From: Cubamyces lactineus
Lineage: Eukaryota > Basidiomycota > Agaricomycetes > Polyporales > Polyporaceae
Direction: 5' to 3'
NCBI GenBank assembly: GCA_022376465.1
Contig: JACDTU010000004.1
Coordinates: forward strand, 1,240,001 to 1,304,000
DNA length: 64,000 nucleotides
In this document: positions 1 to 10,333 of the stretch, one piece after another
Layout of the letters: every line of letters begins with the position of its first letter
Position numbering within the stretch: the first letter of the stretch is position 1
Program-made: the position numbers and the translations under genes
Notes under the pieces: generated by a model
The model's database searches: none
Told to the model about the DNA's origin: nothing
What the model saw: only the letters and a program-made list of their open reading frames with translations

Positions 1-2414
1 CGGAGTCTATTCTCGAGAAGCTGTGGAATTGGCCCACGCTCAAGGAACTTGAGAAGGCGAAGCGGGACCGCACGGAAGTCCTCACGAAGGGTGGGATATC
101 ATTTCGTTTCATGATGCATCCTACACTCGTTCTTATACACCTATCTACCAGTACTACCCGTCACAGCGAGCGAACTATTCTTGATCCTGGGCAAAGGTAT
201 GCGTCGAAGGTCGATCATATGCATCTGTGGGTATTGAGTCCATCACAGACGGGTCGGACTTGCTACGTCTTTCCAAGGAATATGACGTGCACATTTCCTT
301 GAGGAGGAAACCTATGGGCCTCCGCGTGGAAGGAACGCGTGGCTCGCTGAGGGGCCTGACTGAACACATCGAGACTCTGAAGAAGGTGATTTTGTTACAA
401 TGCCCCTTCAATGATCCCATACTCAAATCTCCGCACAGAGTTTCGTCCAAGAGACCTACACGTTACCTTTGCCTGCGCCTATCCCTCCCGGTCTAGTACA
501 ACGGATATCGCGCCTGTCCTCGGCTTACCTCGAGAACGTACCTCAGTCTCCAGGCCAGGTGAGCCTACCAGAGTCTGACACATGTTCGGTACGTTGAGCG
601 TACTATCACACAGGTGCGGTTAGTTGCCAAGGGCGAGCCTGGCCTAATGGCCGCCAAGCGACTTGCGAGTCGAGCGGTGCAGGAGGTGCGTACAGTGACG
701 AAGGCGATCATAGAAAGTACTGAGGCTAGTATCAGCTCGAAGAGAGTGCGAGAATACCCCTCCTCACTTACCTCCCACCTGGCGAGACTGCGTTGGCAAT
801 GTACCCTCATAGCTATGCACTCTATCCATACTTCTCGCCGCGTTCTCTGCCCTTCACCATGCATACGAGCGGATCGTTCCGCATACGTCGTGTAGGCGAG
901 TGGCTCGAAGCCGAATCCCGGGAGGATGTGCGGAAGACGGGTGGGCTAGCAGGGGGCGATGCTCACATTACGACGGTGGACGAGTATGTGAGGCCCTCTT
1001 GACCAATCATGCATAGCGCTGATAAACCGGATATGTAGACAGCCAACAGACTTGAAGGCGGTGCTACTCGGTGACCTACTCAAAGCAAGTCAATCTGAGA
1101 GTGCCAACGTTGTTCTGAAGGCTTCGTAAGCATCGTGACAGTATCGCTCGTAGCACATTGACGTTTACTCGCTTCCGCAGGATGGGGCATATGCTACTTA
1201 CGCGACCTTCCGGCGAACAAAAGTCAACGCTAATCCCGCCACTTACGGGTGAGCACCCATTCGGCAAGGTACGCAAGTGGATGGCGCAAAATCCTGTCAA
1301 GATGACGTTTGTGCCCGAGTAAGTGCTGCGTTGATTACCGCCGGCTGCTAGGCCACTAACAAAGTTCCTCTACACAGCCTCCCTCTCCCCCTCCTGAGCT
1401 TGCATCCAGATCGACAATACGTGAAGCACCGTCTCGTGTATCATTCGTTACCCGCTGGGACCCACAAGTCGTCTACGGAGCCGACTTCCCTACCGACTTT
1501 ACCGATCCCATGGAAGAAGGTCATCTCGCTCGAGGTAACCCTGACCGACCTTCGGGCCTCCGAGTTCAAACAGCCCGCTCGCTCTTATATGCCGGAGCGG
1601 GACCTCGAAGAAGGCCTTACACTGGAGGACTTGGAGGAGGAGGCACTGCCACCCTCATCTTCCTCGGAAGAATCTTCGATCCCGATCCTAAATGCCTCCG
1701 GCGCCCACTGCTGGGCTGGTGCTGAGGCCGACCTGAACCTCTTGATCCCCGACCGGTACGTGTATCCAAATGACCGCGTTGAGAGACCGATATTCAAATT
1801 TTCTATTCGCCTTCCTTCGCAGCCCGATGGATCTCCAGTTCACCGTCCGCACCGCGGCAACACTCTCGGAGACGCAGCAACCGCCCGAGTTACAGGAATA
1901 TGTCGCCAAATTGCGTGCTTAGTACGTGCTCTCCCGTGATCACCCTTCAAAGTCCGCGACTCTGACCAGTCGAACATCATCAGCCTGCAAGGGTCTGAGA
2001 GCACGCCTGATCAACCTAGACCGCCTTTGCTCCTTGAATATGCTGGAGAGCGTTACATGCTTCACTCTAACTCGAGCATCAAACAGAGCGAAGAGAAACT
2101 TTCCGATACTGGCCGACCATCGCTCCGCGACATCCAATACGATAAGGTCGAATTGACGCAGGCTGTGTGCGAGAGCGTCTTGGACCTTGAGACGAGCCAG
2201 AAGTCCATGCACTGCGAGGTAAGTTGTGCAGGCCGGAGATCACTCTTGAGAGTCCGAATTGATCTCGATGTGCTCTCTCCAGGTCTTCTGCGACAACGTT
2301 GCTTCCGAGGAGGCGTGGAAACGTTTCCTCCGTGACTGCGATAGGCTGTCTGCCATGCGCGATTCCCATAGGGACACAACCTCTGCTCTGTTGGACGGTG
2401 CTGACATATTCTAG
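1..2414 (+). CDS. Probable SLS1-family mitochondrial protein (3' part, 5' truncated)
   Basis: The window opens inside this gene, so the N-terminus is missing. Joining exons across short introns gives a continuous protein. It contains a KH-like segment (around 230-385: [17 protein letters not shown] followed by [10 protein letters not shown] and HIETLKK), then [33 protein letters not shown], a long middle region ([17 protein letters not shown]), and a C-terminus with [20 protein letters not shown] ending at the stop in 2412-2414. The order of a KH-like module followed by a long alpha/beta C-terminal part resembles fungal SLS1, an inner-membrane protein linking mitochondrial transcription and translation. 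The assignment rests on remembered family character, not an alignment, so the family name is moderate and the existence of a gene is firm. It converges on SPB1, with 151 bp between stop codons. Confidence 0.55.
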
Positions 2415-2565
2415 GTAGTAGACTTGGAGGTATATACTAGTATAACCGCAACATAATCAATCATAATGCCGAGCAAGTGTACAGATCTAGTTGTTACATG
2501 TGCGATGGACAACGACAGACGCAAGGAATCCGAGGAAAGAGACAGGAAAGAACACAGCCGGCGGA

Positions 2566-5500
2566 TCACGTCCGTTTCCGCTTCTTGTTCGCCTTTTCCC
2601 TCCGTTTTTGAGCCCGGACCTGTGGCAATTGCGGTGAACACGGAGATCAGAGCAAGTGAGTAGAAGTGATCACGAACCTCTTTCTTCATCCGAGCGTCGA
2701 CCATGACATAACGGCCCTTGACACCCTTCGGTCGTCCCTTGAGGCCCTTGTGCGAACCCTTGGCGACGACGACCTTGATTTCCTTCTTTTTCTTCGCCGC
2801 CATCCCCTTTGCCATAAGCTTCTCGATCTGCTTTGCCTTCTCGCGCTCCGTCAGATCTGCCGTCTCGTTCACGCCCTCGGCCTTCTTCATGGCCTTCTCC
2901 AGGCGCTGGGCGGCCTTGAACTTCTTGCGAGCCTTGGCCTCTGCGACCTTCTTGATCGGGCGTGCGTCGAGGGCGCGCATCTTTGCGCGGAGCGCGGCGA
3001 CGGCCTCCTTGGTGATGGGGATGTTCGACTTGTAGTGCTTCTGCTCGTCGTCGAGGAACCAGGACGGGAGGTCGTCCTTGGCGTTGAGCGAGTACCGATT
3101 GAAGCCGTCGTTGATGAGCTCCGTCTTTGTCTTCTCGCGGTTCACAAGAGCAGTGGCGAGGGACATCGCTTCGGCGGTAGTAAGACCATGTTCTAGCACG
3201 GTGTAAGCATTCAGATTGATCGGCGACATGAGTGCGAACAAGAGACTCACTCTTGATCTTGGCTTGCTTGAGCTCGTCCTCATTCTCGCCCTCGACATCC
3301 CACATATCGGCGTCATCGTCGCTGTTGTCCTGAGGTACAACCTCGAAGTCATCGAAGTCATCCTCCTCGTCGCTCGAAGCAGACTGCTAGCATACAGACG
3401 TCAGCATATGGTACAATGACACATGGGCGATGCCCATAGCTCACCTCCTCGACACCGCTCATGGCCTCATCCGCACCCTCATCCTCGTCCTCCTCATCAT
3501 CTTCCTCTTCCTCTTCTTCCTCTTCCTCGTCGTCGTCTTCCACCTCAGCATCGGCTCCAGCGAAGAGGTCCTGGTCGAACCACAGCTGGGCAGCCCGGCT
3601 CAGAGGGGCCGATGCCTTGGGCTCCTCTAGCTTGGCAACAGTCTTCGCCTTCTTGCTCCTCGACGAAGATTCAGCAGCATCGTCAGGACGTCTCCGCTTC
3701 TTCCCAGCGACGCGTTCCTCGTCGTCGTCGCTCTCATCATCGCTCGAGTCGTCGTCACTCGAGTCCTCACCGACACGCGCCTTGGCTCGCTGGATCTTGT
3801 CCCAGCCACCGTCCTCGGCGTCGCTGTCCTCGTCATCCCCACCGCCCTTTCCGATGCCGCTCCACTCCTCTCGAGCTTTGCTGTTCTTCCGCGCCTCCTT
3901 CACCTTCCACTTTGCATCTCGCTCCTTCAAGTGCTCCTGGTAGGCATCGTAAAGGCCATCCAGCTCGGCTTCCAATTCAGCGACTTTCCGTTCGCGCTCC
4001 TCTTCCGAGTCAAGCACCTCATCCTCCTCTTCGTCTCCCTCTTCTCCGGCATCTTCCTCTTCAGACTCGTCGTCATAACCCGCACCAGTGCGCTTGCCAC
4101 GGAGTGCTTTGGCCTCATCGAGCTCGAAGATGTCGTCCTGACCACCCAGTGCGGGATCGTGTTGCTCGAGACCAATATCCATGGGCGCCGTCATGCGAAG
4201 CTGCATGCGCTGGATTGTGCGCGCCTTGATCTCGTTCGCGCGGCGACGCTCACGCTTGGCTCGCGCAGCAGCCTCGGCATTCAAACGTTCAAGCTGAGAG
4301 GTCGTCGTTTAGGGAGGTATAAATATATGACGAAGATGGTTGCGTACCTCCTGCTGAATCTGAGTCTCCTCATCCACCTCTTCGGTCACCTCAACCGTCT
4401 CGGTCAGTTCTTCTGTTGGTTTAGTCTTGACCTCGAGGCCGAGCTGTTACCGTATTAGTATTTAGCGTAACGCGAAGATTCGATGACATTGTACCTCTTC
4501 CCGGAGAGCTGTCCTCCACTTGAGAAGGATCTTGAAGTCTCCCTTGCCCAACACCTTGAGATCCTCGCAGTTCGCCTTGACATCCGCGGTCGTGATATCC
4601 ATGTTCAGCCACTCCTTCTCCTCATCCGTCTTGAACGTGATCTTGTTGTACGTCCCGAGGAACGCGACCGCGTCTGGACACCTGATGAAGTCCGCGGCAC
4701 CCGCCTCCTTGTACAGAGTGTAGTCGCCGTCGTCGTAACCAGCACGCTGACGCCGCTTCTTCTCCGGCTGGAAGACGTTCGCCTGCGCATTCTTCGCGAT
4801 AGCAGCAGTCTTCTCGTCCGCAGGCATAGAGGCGGTCAGTTCCTTGAAGACATGCCGGGGGTCGAAGAACTTGGGGTCAATGTGCTTCGGGGCGAGAAAA
4901 TCCCGGCAGACGACGAAGATCTCAGCGGAGACGTTACGCGACGAAGGGGGCTTGGTCGCCTCGACCTTGCCGAAGAGCTGGTTGAACACCCAGATGAGGT
5001 TGTTGTAGTCGACCGAGCGGAAGACCTTGGTCACGAACGTCCCGCCCTTAATGAGGAACTCCGCGGCGAGTTTCAAACTCATGAGCACGAGCTCGGACTG
5101 GCTGTACGCATCTTGCACCCACGCCGTACCGACGTTCGGCGCACCGTCGTGCAGGACGACGTCTGCCTTCCAGTCTTTCAGCTCATTCCGGATGAGGTTA
5201 CGACAGTGTGTAGTGGTGATATCGGCAGCGAAGGTGACCACGCGGGGGATGGGCTTAATAGGGACCAAATCCACGCCTGATGTATGTTGTTGGCAAGCGG
5301 GTGAGAGAGGCGTTTGCAGTAGGACGCACCGACTATCACACTGTTCTGAGGCATGTACTTGCTCGCAACCTGCAGCCAACCACCGGGGGCAGCACAAAGA
5401 TCGATGCAGCATCGTGCCGTCTCAAGGAAAGAGTACTTCTTGTTCAGCTGGATGAGCTTGAAGGCTGAACGGGCACGATAGCCCTGCTCTCTGCAGAAAC

Positions 5501-5610
5501 AAGCGTATTCAGCGTTGCAGGTAGCGAGAACAAGGAGTATGATCGTACTTTGCGAGCTTGTAGTACTTATCGAGACGACCCTTTCCCGTCTTCTTCTGTG
5601 CCTTCCCCAT
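2566..5610 (-). CDS. SPB1: 27S pre-rRNA (guanosine-2'-O)-methyltransferase SPB1
   Basis: About 870 residues over eight exons, close to yeast Spb1. The start [20 protein letters not shown] is typical of the family. The N-terminal FtsJ/RrmJ methyltransferase domain has the SAM motif [14 protein letters not shown] and the K-D-K-E tetrad: K in RSAFKL, D in VLHDGAPN, K in GTFVTKVF and E in [12 protein letters not shown] middle Spb1 domain and a very acidic stretch (near 3460-3760) follow. The C-terminal Spb1 domain ends [20 protein letters not shown] and a basic tail. A last intron must be removed to reach the tail [17 protein letters not shown] and the stop at 2566-2568. The family methylates 25S rRNA in nucleolar pre-60S particles. 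A CACGTG palindrome lies 137 bp upstream of the ATG. Confidence 0.96.
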
Positions 5611-5746
5611 GCTGAACGAGTGGCTGCGATGAAGACAGGTGAGGAGAAGGAAGGGGGAAGGAGGAAGAGGATGGCTGAACGGCGGTTGCAGCCGCTGCTA
5701 GTCGAAAGCACCGTGGGCGCTTACGAAAAAATCCCTGATCTCCCAC

Positions 5747-5752
5747 CACGTG
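5747..5752. promoter_or_regulatory. CACGTG palindrome upstream of SPB1
   Basis: The sequence CCACGTGG at 5746-5753 is an E-box-like palindrome 137 bp upstream of the SPB1 ATG. The same core sits at a similar distance from four other genes here. The CACGTG core is bound by Cbf1-type and other bHLH factors in fungi; which factor binds here is unknown. Confidence 0.5.
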
Positions 5753-6041
5753 GGCTTGGTTGCCAATTCGGGAAGTCCGTATACTGAACGCCGGGCGTCT
5801 CTTTACCATGCGAGGAGGTCGACATACTGGCTACGGCACGTCACGGATTTCACACAGCCAGCAAGAGCATTCTAAGTCAATTCGTACTGGGAAACTTCAT
5901 AGATACATAAGAGTGTTCAGTAGGAACTATGCAATCACATAAGAATAAAACGCTGTAGAGGGGCGTCACGCGATTCGAGTGCTGCAGTAGCCAACCCTTC
6001 GCTATATCGTTCGCTGTAACATGTTATGTGGCGTGCTAACA

Positions 6042-7224
6042 TTAATAACAGTCCAATTTACGACGCACCTTCACGGCAGACCACTCGTACACTATCTCCT
6101 GTACGCGCCGCTGTACTGCTGTCGCACACAGCTGGCAATCCAGCTTCAATGCTATGGGCTCCAAGAGCGACCTGAGTGCACTAGTCGACGTGCCTACATC
6201 GACGCATAGTGGTGAGCGTAATTCAAATACACATGTAGGTCACGCGCATTGACTCACTGGGTAACACATCCCACACGAGTTGAGCGGCGGCCAGCGCCCA
6301 GGCTCGTGTTAGCGTTTGCCGCGTCTCCAGTGTGCACCCAGGCGATGGTTGGTGGAGTGCAGGCATCCGGAAGATAATAATTCGAAGTTCTGCGAGACGA
6401 GTAAGGTGCAGTAGAAAGAGTCGCTTCAGGTACACAGGACCCATTTTGTGTGCCATCGCGTCCGGGAGGCATGCAAGATCATACGCAAGGAGGTGCGAGG
6501 ACACCGCAACTGCGACGTGCTCCAGCGCATAGTGTGCGGCAGTCGCGTAAGCTTCAAGAGGTCGGTGGGGTGCGAAGGAAAGCAGGAGCTGGTAAAGAGG
6601 TTGAGTCGGAGCGGCGACTTGATCCAGTGGCGCCCCATACTGGGACAGCGCCTCAAGCGCAGCATCGACGACCTCTAGAGACGGCAGATAATGCTGGCAA
6701 GATAGCCCATACGTTATGTGCAGAACAATGTTGAGGACGTCTGAAGGAAGCTCCACAGGCACAGGTACGGCGTCAGGGACGACGCTGGGTACGAGTTCGT
6801 CCGTACGAATGCTCGTGGTGGCGAAGACCTGGGTGCGATGGACGTAAAAGTGGATGTTGTCTTCCGAGACCAGTATAAGGTCTGGCGGAGATCCAGAGAA
6901 GTTGAACGAAGGATGGAAGGTCGTGGAAATGGAGACTGTACGAGAATACGCATGTGTCTCCGCCTGTCCCAAAATTCGAGAGTAAGCCTTTGTGTATTCA
7001 GCGCAACACCAAACGGGGAATCCACATACCATTGAGTCGATATGGTCGTCATGACTCTCCTTCTTTATGACACACACGTCTGGAGATGCTCCTCGTGTGT
7101 TGCCATTTGCGGAGACTGAGTTGCTGAGGGTTGAGGCCCCTAGCGAAACCCCGTTGGGCTCCATCACTGGGAGTTTCTGCAGCTGCAGCTGGTGCCCAAG
7201 GTCTGATCTAGCTTGGCAATGCAA
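6042..7224 (-). CDS. BTB/POZ-domain protein, Agaricomycete type
   Basis: Two introns (about 6964-7029 and 6194-6257) give a 350-residue protein. After a variable N-terminus, residues from about 80 read SGSPPDLILVSEDNIHFYVH and RTQVFATTS. This is the D-x-I-L-x-S-x-D-x-V-x-F-x-V-H pattern of BTB domains. Then come LPSDVLNIVLHITYG and the helix series LEALSQYGAPL, AHYALEHVAVAVSSHLLAYD and LHLTRLAELRII, as in the large BTB family of mushroom-forming fungi. The 3' exon adds KLDCQLCATAVQRRVQEI and the stop at 6042-6044, with a CxxC pair common in that family. BTB domains mediate dimerisation or Cullin-3 binding; no partner domain is visible. The ATG at 7222-7224 follows a TATAAG motif; an in-frame ATG at 7162-7164 is an alternative. 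Confidence 0.8.
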
Positions 7225-8250
7225 AACTTGTGGATAGGTACAACCTAGTGATGAGGCGGGGAGGGAAAGGGAAGGGGGAATACTGGTACCGACCGTGGAG
7301 TAGAGGGGCTATACTTATATTCAGGAGATGAGGATGACGTGCATTATGAACGAGTTTTGAACGTTAACGATGCTACTCAATGTTTCGAACACTCGCCTTT
7401 TCACTGCGGTGTACGTGTAGCGTTGACAGTGACATAGTGCCGCCCGATATAGTGGGTCTGCCCACGAAGTCCGGCGACAATACGAGACTCGCCGCACTGC
7501 TGACCGACGTTAGAGTACCAGTGACGAAAGCCTAGAGCCAAGCATCAAATCCGCCAAGCGTGGGCCTGAGGGCCTCAGGCCCTGAATTCTCAGGGGGCCA
7601 GACGCGGGGGTATTAGTAGAGCTGCTTCAAGATTCGCAAGACTTCTCAGACGACTGCACGGCTGCACGCTGCACGCAATCGGAGATGCAAGAATGATGCG
7701 ACGGTCAAGGTCGCGTTCATTCACTTGGCAGAGCCAAGGATGCAGGACACTAGCTTCGACTTCCGTAACCAATTATGGCCGCCAGCCTGTAATGCCGATA
7801 AACCTAACTTGACGCCGCTCAGTCCGCCGCACTGCTAATACATAGTTCATGACCTGATGAGGGCCAACTTCAGATTGCAAGACTTACAGGAGCTGCAAGG
7901 CATTTACAGGTCATTAAATCATGAGTCCCAGGGATACTGTCCAACGTTCTATCACGATAGCGATGTATGAAGAATTCGTTAGTACTGGCAAGACAAAGTA
8001 GAGATGGCTACTTGCAGATTCAACGGTGATGTTCTGCGGATCCCAACATTCATAGAGTCCGACGAATCCCTACTGGGTTCAAGCAGTTGTGATGGTTAGG
8101 TACCGTACACCGTTCTGTATGTAGAGGCGAGCGTAGTGGGTTAGTTGCGCGGGGCCTGGACAACTTAAACGGTTGCCGATCGAACAGGTCCAGACGCCTT
8201 CGTCACTTTGAACGCGCGGCGACGGCGACGTTGCCGCAGTGTTTCTCAGG
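7225..8250. other. Intergenic region without a recognisable gene
   Basis: No reading frame here, spliced or unspliced, looks like a protein I recognise. It holds the promoter of the BTB gene at its left end. Near 7564-7595 there is a cluster of short perfect inverted repeats (GCCTGAGG/CCTCAGGC and CCCTGA/TCAGGG). Its right end abuts the candidate MITE. Confidence 0.6.
7314..7319 (-). promoter_or_regulatory. TATA-like box upstream of the BTB gene
   Basis: TATAAG on the minus strand lies about 90 bp upstream of the ATG at 7224. That spacing suits a transcription start about 30 bp further on. Motif match only. Confidence 0.35.
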
Positions 8251-8775
8251 TAGTGCTGCTGCGAGTCAAGGCAACCTTGAAGGCAAGGCATACCTTGGCT
8301 TGACGGCATCTCGGCATGGGACACCTTGAAGCACCGTGAGCTAGACTGCAAGGCGCCTTCAAGCTCCTTCAAGGCAAAGCACCGCCAGAGCCTCTTTCCA
8401 AGAAAGGCAAGTTGTTAGTCATGTGACAATCGCAACCGTCGGCCCAGACATTCCCGGCGTCATCAGTTTCGGCTTTTGTTGCTACTTACGTCTCATAGAA
8501 TACCTGATTACAGTGCGTTGTGGACGTCCTCACGAGGGTTAGTTGACCTTATGAAGTTAGTGGTAAAGTGTGAGCTTTTGATACATTCCAGCTATACAGA
8601 TACATGGTAAGTACAGCTCTCTGCCTCGTACGAGGCTGAGGATCAATGCAAGGGACCCGCAGCAAGCCTCTGCCTTGCAAGGTACTTCAAGGTCACCTTG
8701 AAGCGCTCCAAGGCAGCTTCCGATTGAAACTCCGCTACCTTGAAGGCGCCTTTACCTTGACTCGCAGCAGCACTA
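8251..8775. mobile_element. Candidate MITE (hAT-like non-autonomous element)
   Basis: A 21-bp sequence at 8251-8271, starting TAGTGCTGCTGCG, recurs as its exact reverse complement at 8755-8775. Just outside, TTCTCAGG occurs at 8243-8250 and again at 8778-8785, two bases from the right repeat, as expected for an 8-bp target-site duplication with slight end decay. Inside both ends are many copies of CCTTGAAG/CTTCAAGG in both orientations, resembling subterminal transposase-binding repeats. No transposase is encoded in the 525 bp. An 8-bp duplication with TA(G)-start termini fits hAT elements best. I see no second copy in this window, so family status is inferred. Confidence 0.55.
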
Positions 8776-8878
8776 GATTCTCAGGGCCCGGCTTCAGCGC
8801 TTCAGCTTCAATTGCAAGTTAACTGTTATCTCTCATCGTGCAATCCTGAACTCAGCGAGCTCGACGCAAGCTAGCTAC

Positions 8879-9588
8879 ATGTCGCAGCCTACTTCATCTA
8901 CGCCTCTCCTTCCGCGTGCCCTTGGTGCTTCCCTGCGTGGGCCTGGCTTCCTGTGGAAGGCTGGTGCCATCTTAGGTGAACATGCCGGGCAACTACGCAT
9001 ACGAGAGAAGCTGGCATTGACAGGTTTTCAACCCATCAGCTGCAGCCGGGATGATTACAGGCGCATTTGGCACTCATGGGCTTCAGAAGAGAGGCGGTGT
9101 GACTCCGGAGAAGCTTCATGCATGGCAGACTGCTTCTAGCTATGCGGTAGGTGGTTCACTTTACGGTTTCGGCAGATTTGGAGGTCGCGGCCAGGGATAG
9201 GCGGAGGAGACGTCGCTGTATGTTGCTGATACCGAACGTAGATATACAATGGACTCGCGCTCCTGCTAGTGTCGATGCACCCTCGTTTCGCTACGCACAG
9301 GTTTGCGGGGCCAGCGATCGCGGTCGGCAGTATGGTATTCTCCGGTAGTATCATGGCCCTTGTGCTGGCCCGAGACCGGTGGGTACTATAACGATGGTGG
9401 CGGCGGGACGGCGCAGGACTAACAATTTCCGGCTGGGCCTGGCCACATGGACTCGGACAGGCTGAAGTGGATGGGCCCCATTACCCCCATCGGCGGATCT
9501 ATTATGATTGCTGGGTAAGCGAGGAATCCTTCGGGTCAGAATGCAGCTGCTAAGGACGAGTTCTAGCTACATTGCGCTCGCGTTCTGA
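8879..9588 (+). CDS. DUF423/TMEM256-like small membrane protein
   Basis: Five exons (8879-8975, 9046-9146, 9242-9378, 9461-9514, 9567-9588) join in frame to a 136-residue protein. The core is GAILAGMITGAFGTHGLQKR, then GGVTPEKLHAWQTASSYA, IYNGLALLLVSMHPRFATHR, FAGPAIAVGSMVFSGSIMAL, VLARDRLKWMGPITPIGGS and IMIAGYIALAF. The GAFG-HG motif, the HAWQTA segment, the glycine-rich hydrophobic helices and the PITP-GG ending are hallmarks of the DUF423/TMEM256 family of multi-pass inner-membrane proteins of unknown function. All introns are GT-AG and phases agree, so it seems intact. Intron 1 separates the first transmembrane segment from the GAFGTHG motif. The candidate MITE ends about 100 bp upstream. 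Confidence 0.88.
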
Positions 9589-10333
9589 GCGCAGTACTAG
9601 CGCTGGATTCTGGCGGCGTGTGCGAGGTAGAATGGAGGCTGTATGATGATAGGAGGCAGTCCGAGTACTCCGGGCGTCGGGTTGGCGCACTCGCGACAGT
9701 GACATCATCGACTGGCAGCGCCTAGCCCGACTGTTGCTGGGCTGCAGCCAACGACATATGAAGTAGTCCGTAGGTAGACACTCTTGGTCGCGAACATGCT
9801 CTGTGCTATTGAGAACACAAACCATCGGAGCGCTGCATTGATTCGTGGGACAGAATGCGGAAGGGGAGTTGAGAGATGGAGACGCGTGTGAATGGACGCG
9901 CAGAATACTCGATCACGTGACGGACGCGCCAGTCGCGTTGTGTCCTAAAAAGGATGGGATTGATGGGGGCATGTTCGCTTAGCTGTCTGTTTCCTCCAAT
10001 CGCTCGTCTCCTCTCTCCGTCTCTCATCCTCCCTCCCTTCCTCCTCCCATCACCATCATCCCCTCCGCCGTCCCCCCTCCTCCCGTCTGCTTGTGCCCCC
10101 TCCCTGCCCAATCACACTCCCCACGTCGACTAGCTGCTCTTCTGCAGGTCGGTCTCACTCCTTGAAAACTGTTCGCATCATCGCTTATCGCATTCTCGTC
10201 TCAGCCACCTCACACTCACCGACGCACCCTAGGGGGGCCCGCGTCTCTTTTCCCTCAGCCTCACTTCAATCCGTCATACCTCCCTTCAGCGAATCCCCTT
10301 CCTCCAGAATCATCTTCATCCCAAGGCATTACG
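9589..10333. promoter_or_regulatory. Intergenic region with CT-rich promoter tract
   Basis: No gene is visible. From about 9990 to 10110 the plus strand is strongly pyrimidine-rich (runs such as CCTCCCTTCCTCCTCCC), a common feature near transcription starts in filamentous fungi. It leads to the zinc-finger gene at 10334. A CACGTG palindrome lies at 9914-9919. Confidence 0.5.

Noticed and set aside
4483..5280. 265-codon plus-strand frame
   Set aside because: Antisense to the SPB1 methyltransferase exon; GC-rich codon bias produces such shadows.
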